A stretch of DNA of 64,000 bases from Lates calcarifer (lineage: Eukaryota > Chordata > Actinopteri > Centropomidae), in contig NC_066833.1 of NCBI RefSeq assembly GCF_001640805.2, positions 6,652,814 through 6,716,813 on the forward strand, read 5' to 3'. The position numbers were made by a program, and so were the translations under genes. The notes beneath the pieces were generated by a model. The model ran no database searches and had not been told where the DNA came from. It saw only the letters and a list, made by a program, of their open reading frames with translations. Below, piece after piece: positions 1 through 10,272 of the stretch. Position 1 is the stretch's first letter; each line of letters opens with the position of its first letter.

Positions 1-2580
1 AAATCAAGCCGTTTTATATATATATTTGTGATTTAATAAAAACAAAAACTCAATAACACTATCATCAACTTTGTGTGTTCCAGCCCACATGTACAGTGAT
101 ATTATACAGACAAATGGGAAATCATCAGACACAGAGGATGTCTCATTTTCCTTAGTATTGTTTTTTGTGTCATCCAGCTGCTGCCACAAAGTCCTTTGAC
201 TCACACTGACTGAGCTACATTGGTCACTGTGTGTTAATGGAAAGCATCTGTCTCCCACCAAATATTCAACATGGTGTGGCACAAGCTGCTTCGCTTTTAG
301 CAACTCCACTGCAATGATGATGTGATGCACCCTCACATTTTCATTACTTTACATCATGTAATTAAATTTAGCAAATATCTCACACATATAATTACAGTTT
401 CTTGGTAAGGGCAGATAATTTGGTTTGGTTTGCTCTTGCGCTACTGAGTTAGACCAAAGTAATGTTTTTCATAACAGAGATGCAAAAACCAAATATATTT
501 ACTCAAGTAATTTTGAAGTACTGTACATTGGTATTTCCATTTTGGGGTACTTTACAAACTACCACATTTCATTAATTCTTTTCAAAGTGTGTTGGTCTCA
601 ACATTCAGTCTTTATTTTTAACACTTGACCCAGCAACTCATTGACTTTGCCCGTGACATAATATATAGGTGTTTTCTATGGAAGCAAATAGCTTGAGTAT
701 CCCACACACTTGTGTCAACATTTGCAAAGTTTGCATAGGGCATGTAATGTACCTTTGAGTAGCAAAGTAAAATTTTTACTGATTTCAAGAAAGGGTCATA
801 GCACTGTCATACCCTCTGACTTGCTATCAGAGGCAGAGGAAAAGGCAAATTTGAAATTGGTGCAGCAAAGTGACCTCAGCAGCTGCGCTTTCTCCAGCAA
901 AAACATTGTAATTTGATCACAAATCACTGAGCAGCACTTGAGCTCCATCGACCATGTGAGATGCAACACAGTGGGTCATTTTAAAGGTGAGGTCTGCTGG
1001 CAGAGCAAGCTGAGTTATGGGGTTAATAAGGGGAAGAGTATTGATGTTCCCTCACAACAAAGTGATGTTGACTCGCTCATTAATGCCAGGGCTTGATAAA
1101 CACCACAACAAAACAATGAAAAATCAGGGATCCTTTTTCTGTTAAAAGTCAGCTCTGGAGAAGAGGTGGTTGGTTTTCTAGTACCTTTACAATGGCTATT
1201 CTGTTCCCCACTGACATTTATTTAGATTCTTTACCATAAAGAATCACAGAGAATGTTAGTTTATTGGATGAAGCTGCTGTTATTCTAATTTCTCTTGTTG
1301 TCAACAAAGCCATGAAAAAACCTTTTAATACTTCTAGCCTTCCATATCCTGGCTGTAGCACTCAGCCTCAAGTCCTTCATTCCATCTGAACAGGTAAATC
1401 TTTGAAAATGACTCACAGATATATGGTATAATTTCTCTAAAAAAGTAAGTAAAAGAAAGTAAAATGAAAAGTAATTTTCTTTAAAAAAACAAAAAACAAA
1501 CAAACAAACAAACAAAAAAACTCTAAACACCGTAGATTTAAACAATCTTGCTCAGTTATGACTAAATTGCACATTACCCCTAATTTTAAAAATGTACAAT
1601 TTGTACAACACACATTTGGTGTTTTGATGAGTATTTCCAGCGACAAACTGTGTATATATGATTGGATCATGGGATTTGTTGACTATTAGAGAAAGACTAG
1701 ATTTTGCTAGCCTTATCCTCTCAGCAGCAAAACTACCCAAACGGAAACAAGCTTTCACCAGATGCAGAGGATTCATCTGTATTCTGTTTTGCTCATTTTC
1801 ATCTGTGACACATAGAGAATATTGTGTTTTTTATTTGCACAATCATATGCAATCAAACAGCAACACTTCTACACTTTAGGAGAATGCCAGGGCAAATCAA
1901 ACATACATACACACAAACAGGGGCAGCAATCAGGGACTATCCAATATCAGAGCATCTAAAAAACCACATAACATTCATAGTGATGAGGCAGCTGCTTCTA
2001 CAAACTAATCAGTCCAAAAGGCTGTAACTGAAAACCACGAGACTGCAGGACACTTTCCCATCATGCTCTATTGCTGGTGAGTGCATCCCACAGGCAGCAG
2101 TGGTACAGGACACAGCACATATGTCAACCTATGTATATGGCCACAGGGAGATACATTAGGGGTGGCTGGGAAGCTAATGGCCAATTTTTGTTAAGGAATG
2201 TATCGCACGCACCATATTGCCCTGAGACACTGACAATGATGTTACTGTCACGCATGCTACTATATGTCATCAGATGGAGCTGTAAAGGGGAAAAAGAGGG
2301 ACAAGAAGCGTTCAGCTTCTTCTTATTGCAGATGGAGGTTACTCAGATCTATTTTTCTTTCTTTTGATGAACATGCGCAGAAAGCTGTAGAGCTGTATTT
2401 TTAATTCTCATCTACACAACATTAAACATAGGAAAAAAATTATATCCTTAAGTGAAGCAGGGAATTCCACTGGTAGAGACAAATGGCCAACAGTTTGCCT
2501 TCAGTTGTCTGCAGGTGTGAATTTCGGATTCACTCCAGCCCAGCACTAAGATAGATGTTTTCAAATATTGCACATCATGA
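1..2580. other. Intergenic DNA, no gene seen
   Basis: AT-rich non-coding sequence. Open frames here are short, have no recognisable domain and lack convincing splice context. One reverse frame at 4-336 (110 codons) resembles nothing I know. Several A- or T-rich runs occur around 1470-1520. I see no promoter or RNA gene. Confidence 0.6.
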
Positions 2581-2632
2581 CTTTAAAGGTACCCTGTGGA
2601 ATTTTTGACCACTAGTATGGCACAATTCAATG

Positions 2633-2633
<1 letters not shown>

Positions 2634-2661
<28 letters not shown>
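2634..2661. repeat. (TA)n microsatellite
   Basis: Uninterrupted TA dinucleotides at the 3' side of the LINE fragment. Simple sequence, no function implied. Confidence 0.95.
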
Positions 2662-2663
<2 letters not shown>

Positions 2664-3025
2664 ACAGAAGAACATAGCATAAGAGAGAAGAACATAGCAT
2701 AACACAGGTTCCAGATAAAAAATGTAAGGTGATACCAATAATACAGTAATAGTAATGATAGTCATGATAATTTAAGTATTAACTGCTAATGTAGCAATAA
2801 AAATAATAGCAGTACAAATAATTTTTAATTATAGCAGCATGTGTTGAGTGGAGTTATAGGAACAGCAGGAGACTTGTCATTGCAGATCAGACTCTACAGC
2901 TCCAGAGGCAGAAATACCTGCAGAAAGTCACAGATGAGGAGATTGAGACAGAAGAGCAAATGACTACGGGAAAGGGAAGATATAGAGTTAGTAATATGTA
3001 ACATGGGATATGAATCCATACTGAG

Positions 3026-3028
<3 letters not shown>

Positions 3029-3062
<34 letters not shown>
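3029..3062. repeat. (GA)n microsatellite inside LINE 3' region
   Basis: A pure GA run followed by AGCTCAGTGCATCA. The same junction occurs after the GA run at 41.13-41.25 kb, so the microsatellite belongs to the LINE family. Confidence 0.9.
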
Positions 3063-3065
<3 letters not shown>

Positions 3066-3905
3066 CTCAGTGCATCACGGGAAATCTCCCAGCAGTCCAG
3101 GCCTAAAGCAGCATAACTAAGGGATGGTTCAAGCCTGAGCCCACCCTAACTATAAGCTTTATCAAAGAGGAAAGTTTTAAACCTACTCTTGAAGGTACAG
3201 AAGGTGTCTGCCTTGCTTGTCATCCAAGTCTTAATGTCCCTAAGGCAAGCCTGGAGTTTGGCTGTTTCGTTAGGCTTCATTGACAGATAAAGCTGTGTAT
3301 CATCTGCATAACAACAGAAGTTGTTACAACAGAGTGATTCCTGATAATGTTTCCCAAGGGAAGCATATACAAAGTGAAGAAAACTGGTCCAAGTACTGAC
3401 CCTTGTTGAACACCGTGTCTAACTTTTGTGTACATGGAGGAATTGTTGTTAACATGTACAAACTGAAGCCTATCAGATAGATAGGACTTAAACCAGTTTA
3501 GTGCAGTTCCTTTAATCCCAATTAAGAGCACCAGTCTCTGTAAAAGGATGTGATGGTCAATCATATCAAAAGCAGCACTGAGATCTAACAAGACAATTAC
3601 AGAAACAAGTCTGTTGTCTGATGCAGTTAGGAGATCGTTTGTAACTTTTACAAGTGCTGTCTCTGTGCTATGATACAATCTAAATCCTGACTGAAAATCC
3701 TCAAATAAACTATTATCTTGTAGAAAGTCGCACAACTGTTTTAGAAGAGGCTTGATTACAGCTACTTTATACAACTATGGCACATAGCCTGTTACCAAGG
3801 ACAGATTTAACATATCTAATACAGAACTGCAAATTAAGGGCAGAGCTTCCTTAAGCAGCCTAGTTGGGATGGGGTCTAAGAGACAGGTTGAAGGTTTAGA
3901 TGCTG

Positions 3906-5447
3906 AAATAGTTAATGTGAGCTGGGAGAGGTCGATGGGAACAAATAAGTCAAGGTTAGGTTTTGCAGCTGACTCTATTTGCCATTGGTTTCATGCAAAA
4001 ACAAAGGCTACAAAGGAGAAGACTGTTAAGAAGAAAACCAGAATGTTAACTATGCATGTTGTGACATGTGTAAAATATTGTCTTTGCAAATGTTTTATGC
4101 GGAGGGAAATGCACTCAATGTGCATTCTGGAGAGGAATGCAAATGTAAACATAACTTTTGTTAGCTACAGTATGTAACTTTTTCTGATATTTGTAATATT
4201 TTATAATTTCAAATATGCTCAAAAACATATCTTAATGTGTTTAGGTGCTATTGAGGTTTTCTGTAACTGAGACTCAGTGAAAATCCTGGCCGCAGTGCAG
4301 AGATATACCCTTCTTCCCTTTTTGAGTGGGCCTCGTCCTTCTTACCAATCAGAGAAAGCCAAAGTCAGGAGTCAGAGCTCATGTCTGTCAATCAATACAC
4401 GATTGTGCTTTCTAGTGTGTTTCTAGTGTCCCATACCTGATTCCCACATCAGTTGAAACACAGAGCACAATGAAGATGTAGGTGAAGGGCTGGGCCGACT
4501 GTAAAGGAGCAGGGAGAGGGAGGGGTGGTGTTGTTTGTCTTTGAGGCCGATGCTAACCACACCCAATATCTAACCTTTTGAGAACTTGCATAATGTAGCT
4601 TTAAAACAAAACTCCTTCAGGCATCTTTTAATATCAAAAACGTGAACACTTGAACTTTGTCAATAACAGTTTATCCTCAGTGGTGACTTCATACTGCACT
4701 AGTGTGAGAAAGAGCCCTTCACACCTCTAAATCAACACCAGCATCTCCTATTTCCTATTTTTATTTAAATAGGTCTTGCAGTAACTGCCAGTGGTTGGGA
4801 AAACAATCAGAGTACCTATTTTATCTGAGCCAGAGCCAGAATCTATTCCAAACTAAAATGGCAACAATGAGACTGACTCAGCCAACAACTTGTAAGCCAT
4901 CTTACAGAAATAATAACTCCTAAATGATCACATTTCTTCCGTGGCCATGACAAATATTATCTGCTCCTAGCAACAGCTACAGCAGCATTTATGTCACCTA
5001 AAATAACGTGAAAGACAAATCAGTCTTCACTGATTGTTTAAGGCAAAATAACCCAGATCCCAAGCAGAAAACGGCTAACATGACCCCGAGCTGTGTAAGC
5101 CTTGCTGCCAAACACAGATTTTCTGGAAAGATGATGGTCATCACCACCACACCCAATATCTAACCTTCAAAATGTTTCTCAGAAAACCTTTGGGTGAGGT
5201 GATTTTTGATAATAAAAAAAACCCTACAACAATCATCAAAAATATTACATCTATGCAGCAATTCAGAGCTGAGCATGAAGGCCTGTGGTGTGATTGTGGC
5301 CTTTTTGTCAGTCTCTTTGACAGGGTGAAATCAGTGAGTGCCTCTGTGGGACTTAATGAAACACGTCACTGTTCACACACAGAGACGTGTGACAGAAGAA
5401 GTTGTGAGAACTGAACTTGAGAGCTTCACTAAATGGCTACCATAAGG
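3906..5447. other. Intergenic DNA, no gene seen
   Basis: Non-coding. The stretch 4240-4600 ends in a short phrase (CCACACCCAATATCTAACCT) that recurs at about 5149. It is probably a degraded dispersed repeat, but I cannot define its ends. Confidence 0.45.
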
Positions 5448-5543
5448 AGGTTCATTGTTTTTTTTTATTTTTCTTTTTTTTCTCCAGTGCAGCAGTAAGA
5501 CACAGTGCTGGTGTTGAACATGCCTGCCACCAAATCATGATAT
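5448..5543 (-). repeat. Short unidentified repeat element, reverse copy
   Basis: About 96 bp matching, as reverse complement, 6451-6550 along its whole length. Shared landmarks include CTCCAGTGCAGCAGTAAGAC, GCTGGTGTTGAACA and an oligo-T/A tract. I see no clear terminal inverted repeat and cannot name the family. Confidence 0.7.
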
Positions 5544-5939
5544 ATCAAAGTCACATTATGAAAATGGGGGAGCAGCTTTTGTTTGTTTTGTTATGAATTT
5601 AGGAGAAGAGTAATTTCAGAAGCATTTCTTCAGCCATTATACCACCACCTGCTGACTCATATTAAGCCCATTGGACAGGATTAATTAAGATGTGAGATTA
5701 ATCAAGATAAATGCTAAAAACAGCCTGAGGGTGAAGTTTCTCATTAAACAGCCGACACTGTTTCGGACATGTCTCTATCTAGCTGACAGCAGCCCAACTA
5801 CAGCAGGATTAGTCTGACCTGCACGTCTCATTATTATTATTACACTTACATCACAGATCATCCACTTATCTGAGTCCACAGGCTTGAACTGATGTTGACA
5901 CTAGATGAGGAGTCACAGTATCACCAGTATCACAGTTGT

Positions 5940-6043
5940 TGCAATTACTCCTGAGGGGGACATCCACAAAATATAATAACAATCAATCCAATAATTCTTG
6001 AGATATTTCAGTATGGTCCAAAGTGGTGGACTGGCCAACAGGC

Positions 6044-6079
<36 letters not shown>

Positions 6080-6080
6080 A
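5940..6080 (+). repeat. Dispersed teleost repeat ending in a poly-A tract
   Basis: The phrase CTTGAGATATTTCAGTATGG followed by AAAGTGGTGGACTGGCC resembles a repeat common in fish genomes. It runs into 32 uninterrupted A residues at 6045-6076, as expected of a retroposed tail. Confidence 0.5.
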
Positions 6081-6309
6081 CACTGATATCCCTAAAGCAA
6101 CATCACAGCTCAGGAGGTTGTTCATCTACATTTACTGTGGTTTTGAAGGCATTTCTACACTCCTTTAACCATCTTAATGAAAAATGTCTACTGCTTTATA
6201 ATAAAGATTTTTTAACCTGTTTGACACATCCTAATCCAAAATAGCCATAATAACATATTTCCTTGCTTGATTTGTACAACAAATGGAAATATCAATGTTG
6301 TATTGAGTT

Positions 6310-6625
6310 TAAGAATATATAAGACTAGGTAAATTGGTGACTCTAAATTGCCTGGAGGACTGAATGTGAGTGTGAATGGTTGTCATTCTATATATGTTGG
6401 CCCTGCAATGGACTAGCAATCAGTTCAGGGTACAACCTGATGCACCCCTCATGATATTTCATGATTTTCTAGCAGATTTGTTCAACACCAGCATTGTGTC
6501 TTACTGCTGCACTGGAGAAAAAAAATAAAAATAAAAAAACAATGAATACCTCTCGCCTGGTGTCAGCTGGGATAGGCTCCAGCCCTCCTGCAACCCTTAT
6601 AAGCGGTATAGACAATGGATGGATA
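6310..6625 (+). repeat. Dispersed teleost repeat split by a short insertion
   Basis: The left part (about 6310-6450, with CTGGAGGACTGAATGTGAGT and TGCAATGGACTAGCAATC) and the right part (about 6551-6625, with GTCAGCTGGGATAGGCTCCA and GACAATGGATGGAT) are the two halves of a very common fish interspersed repeat. They are interrupted by the 100-bp element at 6451-6550. Confidence 0.65.
6451..6550 (+). repeat. Short unidentified repeat element, forward copy, nested insertion
   Basis: Inverted partner of 5448-5543. It sits between CACCCCTC and TCTCGCCTGG, which are adjacent in uninterrupted copies of the host repeat as I remember it. It is therefore a younger insertion, perhaps with a short CCTC-like target duplication. 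Confidence 0.65.
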
Positions 6626-7940
6626 TATAGTCATATAAAACTAATAATCAAACTGCTGTAATACACACTTCAAAGAACAATAAATGCCTTGATTTTCCAG
6701 TCAGGAACGTCACTATTCCTCATAATTCACATTGCACACTTGGATTTGTAACCCAGTGGTTGTGAAAGTACCAGGGCATAGAGAATCTCCATGTTTCAAA
6801 ATAATAAAGTGAATAAGAGGCTCTTCCAGCTGCTCCTTTGTGGCTCAATTATTCCTATTTCCTTTGTTTTTGTGCAGGCCAATCACACAAGACGACTGTG
6901 ATTGCCAGATCTTCAAATGCACTGCACACTGGAAAGATTCAAGAGTCAACAGCCTTTGAGTTTATTGCTTTTTTTTTTTTTTCTAAATCTCTGCCACATG
7001 ACGTGGTGGCTGCCTCAATCTGTCTGAATAGCTGAATAGCTGAATAGCTCTTATTAGTTTACAGATGTGGTTGAGTTGAATGTATCACTTGTTCACAGCA
7101 AATTTATGCAAAGTGAAATAAAACCAATGGTATAAATAGACAAGATGATCTGACATATGTAGATTTAAAAATCCTTTTTTATTTCTTTAATACAAAAAGT
7201 GTTGGAACAAGAATATGTTTAATCCTTGTGAAAAAAATTGAATGATAAACTATATATAATTTATTTGCCATTTTAATTTATTAATTAAAATGTATTAACA
7301 TTTAATTTATTGTCACAATCATCTTTCACCAAAACACACCACAATGCAGCACAGTGAGCTGCATGACATTGTGTGACAATGGTGAGTTACCTTTACTCTT
7401 CCTGGAAAGGTCAGATTTTGATGTAAAATCTAGTGTCAGCGAAATGTCATTACCAAGTTTAATGTGAACACCAGTCTGGCTCTGTCTCCTGTCTACCTGA
7501 TCAGAGCAGTTAATCCCTGAGCAGAACAACATACAGTGTCCACATCAGAGCACAACCTGACGACAGATCTGTTACTTGATCAGTGAAATAAAACAACAGC
7601 CAGTCAGGCTTTGGACAAATTGTCTGACTCACATATGCAGCAGAGGAAACCTTCTGTTGTCCTACAACTAGAATGATATCATTCTTTACTTTAGATCAAT
7701 TCACATATCAGGGACAATGCACGCTAACTAATGAATCATTACAATGGAAATGTGCTCATTTTAATCTAGTAATTAGGTGGGGGAAAAAGCAAGAGGCAAC
7801 CAAAATAAACATTAAAGCACTTATCTCATATCTTGAGTTCATATTACTTTAATCAATCCACACAAAGTTCAAAAACCAGGATGATTATTATTGATTGATA
7901 TGATTATTATATTATTATTGCTGCATTGTCAGCAGGTCAA
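6626..7940. other. Intergenic DNA, no gene seen
   Basis: AT-rich non-coding sequence. A small tandem of a GCTGAATA-like 10-mer occurs near 7025-7050. No coding or RNA signal is recognised. Confidence 0.5.
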
Positions 7941-7944
7941 ATCA

Positions 7945-9110
7945 AGGCAAGTGAGCCATCCTTAATGTCTGGACCATGTAGGTCATGGTATTTGTAAGTG
8001 CTAAACACAGGAGAATGGACTTGCTTGAGGTTCTTGAGGACGTTTCACCTGTTGTCCGAAAGGCCTCTTCAGTCCTGAAGAAAATTTTTTGAGAGGTTTC
8101 TGTAGATTTGTCAGAAGTATGCTGCGAATCTCCTATTCTTACACATTCCAAAGGTGTTCTACTGGATTCAGATCTTGACACAAGTTGGTGTTGTCATCAA
8201 ATTCTGACCCTACCATCTGTGTGTCTCAGTAGAAATCTAGATTTATCAGACAAAGCTAAGTTTTTCCAGTCTTCAACTGTCCAGCTTTGGTGAGCCTGTG
8301 TCCACCGCAGCATCAGATTTCTGTTCTTGGCTGACAAGAGTGGAACCTGAGAAAAAGTTGTAGTTGTTGTAGCCCTTCCGCCTCAAGGTTCAATGTGTGT
8401 GTGCATTCTGAGATGTTTTTCTGCTCATCACAGTTGTAAAGAGTGGTTATCTGAGTTACCCTAGTCCTTTTGTCAGATCCAACAACTAGCCATTCTCGTC
8501 AACAAGACATTTCCATCTGCTCACTGGATGTTTTGCTTTTTTCTCCATTTTGAGACTGTGGTGGGTGAAAATGCCTGTTTCCTTGCAGTTTCAGAAATCC
8601 TCAAACCAGCAAAAATGTCAGCTGTCAGCAAAAATCATGCCACAGTCAAAGTCACTGAGATCACATCTTTTTCTCTATGGCGGCTATGGCTCAGGAGGTA
8701 GAGCAATCGGAAGGTTGGTGGGCGACTTCGGTTGGTTCAATTCCTGGCTCCTCCAGTCCGCATGCCGAAGTATCCTTGGGCAAGATACTGAACCCCAAGT
8801 TGCCTCAGATGTTTGTCATCGGTGTGCGAATGCGTGTGTCTGTGCTAGAAAGCACTATTGTATAGATGTGCTGTATGAATGTGTGTGTGAATGGGGTGAA
8901 TGTGACCTGTAGTGTGAAGCGCTTTGAGTGGTCGAAAAGACTAGAAAAGTGCTATAGTACAGTCCATTTACCATATTCTGATGTTTGATGTGAACATTAA
9001 CTGAAGCTCCTGACACAATTTTATACACTGCACTGCTGTTACATGATTGGCAGATAACAGCATATATTAGCAGGTGTACAGGTGTTCATAATAAGCTGTT
9101 CCATCAGTAT
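7945..9110 (+). repeat. Dispersed teleost repeat interrupted by a SINE
   Basis: I recognise phrases of a repeat widespread in fish genomes: TCATCACAGTTGTAAAGAGT, AAAATCATGCCACAGTC, GAACATTAACTGAAGCTCCT and CAGGTGTTCATAATAA. The left block ends at about 8675 and the right block resumes at about 8973 after the SINE. I cannot name the family with confidence. No intact coding frame remains. Confidence 0.55.
8676..8972 (+). mobile_element. tRNA-derived SINE (forward copy)
   Basis: The 5' part is tRNA-like, with an A-box-like TGGCTCAGGAGGTAGAGC (from about 8687) and a canonical B box GGTTCAATTCC (8734-8744). It is followed by a tRNA-unrelated body ending AAGCGCTTTGAGTGGTCGAA and AAGTGCTATAGTACAGTCC. 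A second copy lies in reverse at 41678-41970. This is not a functional tRNA gene: it lacks a matching acceptor stem and is embedded in a long repeat unit. Confidence 0.8.
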
Positions 9111-9640
9111 GTGTGGTGGCAAGAGTAGTAGTTTGTTTGTGTCATCACTTTACAATTGCCCAGCCCACATAAAGATTATCAGAACACAGTGAAATGTGCC
9201 AAAAATATATTATTTTAAATAGGCAAACAAGGACTTTGTCTTCTCTTCTACTAAATCCGTCAAAAATGTAGCCTCCCTCCTAAACCACAACTCATGTTAT
9301 TTCAAATGATCAACTAGAGAGTCAGCATAGATGAGAGGCATTTTACAAGTGAGTGCACCCTTACATCGTCATATAATGGTCAATAAAACATAAAATGGAC
9401 TTCATCCTCCTGCCTAAATAACACAATAAGCTTTTTATATTTTCAGTATTTAAAGTACATGAACATAACTGTGCAGATCATTTCCTCTTGCTTAATTTCT
9501 GCTTCACATAATGCCCAACACTATAAGTGTGTGTGCCTGTGTGTGTCTTTTTTAATGAGACAACATGTGTAATTTAGGCCTGTATACATTAGCGGACCAT
9601 ATTCCCTTGTATATGAAGAATAATTCACAGTAAGTGATAC

Positions 9641-9652
9641 AATTATTATTAC

Positions 9653-9693
<41 letters not shown>
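9641..9693. repeat. (ATT)n microsatellite
   Basis: About 17 trinucleotide units with one interruption. Simple sequence upstream of nms. Confidence 0.95.
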
Positions 9694-9695
<2 letters not shown>

Positions 9696-9855
9696 CGTTT
9701 TCAAAGATGAGATATAATCTATAAAAATAAAGAAGTTCCCACTCAACCACCACCTTTCTCACAACTTTTAATGTAGTCCACCAGCTGCTTTTCATCAGGC
9801 ATATCATCCATTTCCCATTCAAGGTCATAGATATTCCAGTCATATTATAAAAACC

Positions 9856-9863
9856 TGACGTCA
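9856..9863. promoter_or_regulatory. Consensus cAMP-response element upstream of nms
   Basis: A perfect palindromic TGACGTCA lies 410 bp upstream of the nms start codon and directly abuts a CA microsatellite. Its use as a CREB site is inference. One 8-mer can occur by chance, but full CREs are uncommon. Confidence 0.4.

Positions 9864-9864
<1 letters not shown>

Positions 9865-9904
<40 letters not shown>
9865..9904. repeat. (CA)n microsatellite
   Basis: About 20 CA units immediately downstream of the TGACGTCA site and upstream of nms. Confidence 0.95.
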
Positions 9905-9910
<6 letters not shown>

Positions 9911-10272
9911 ATTCCCAATACAATAGTATTCCCAGAAAATCGTTTGTGAGTGTGCGTGTGGGGAGAGAGAGAGTAATGAGGAGATGCAGGGTGCGTTGGA
10001 TTTGCGCAAGCATGCTGATGACCGGGTCGGTGTGATTGGTCACCTCTACGTATGAGAGGATGCCCGTCTACCAGCAAAGTTGTGTGCTTTTAAACTGCGG
10101 CGGGCAGAGGGCACGGGATTCAGACCACACAGCTGTTGGGGATCGAGATCAACGAGCTGAGCCGAACCGAACCTGAACCGAGCAGACCAGTGCGCACCAC
10201 AAGACAGAACCTCTCCAAAATAGCGCACAAATAGCCTACAAAGGGGAAGAGGAGTGAGGGACACACAGAGAC

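Larger units (their letters stand above)
2581..3905 (-). mobile_element. L2-type LINE fragment (copy 1), reverse transcriptase with internal deletion
   Basis: On the minus strand the frame at 3277-3774 encodes a decayed non-LTR reverse transcriptase. It carries the motifs [30 protein letters not shown] and [22 protein letters not shown]. The catalytic CYADDTQLY box follows in another frame (about 3290-3325), so a frameshift separates them. After TWMTS (about 3215) the frame jumps straight to the ORF end, CTFKSRFKTFLFDKAY, so the rest of the RT and the C-terminal region are deleted. A GA microsatellite (3029-3062) and a probable 3' UTR extend down to about 2581. A related copy lies in tbc1d8 intron 12. 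The element is clearly inactive. The L2 assignment rests on motif memory; a related clade such as Rex1 is possible. Confidence 0.8.

Noticed and set aside
4..336. 110-codon minus-strand frame at the window edge
   Set aside because: Not similar to the expected neighbour (chst10 in human synteny) or any family I know; AT-rich and without exon-like boundaries.
4556..5170. 20-bp phrase CCACACCCAATATCTAACCT repeated at about 4556 and 5149
   Set aside because: Flanks do not align clearly; probably fragments of an old dispersed repeat and too short for a stronger claim.
8690..8760. tRNA-like A and B boxes as a possible tRNA gene
   Set aside because: They are the head of a roughly 300-bp SINE present again at 41.7-42.0 kb. 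No acceptor-stem pairing or Pol III tRNA terminator in the right place.
9691..10077. 128-codon minus frame upstream of nms
   Set aside because: Runs through the CA microsatellite (poly-Cys/Val) and has no domain; chance frame.
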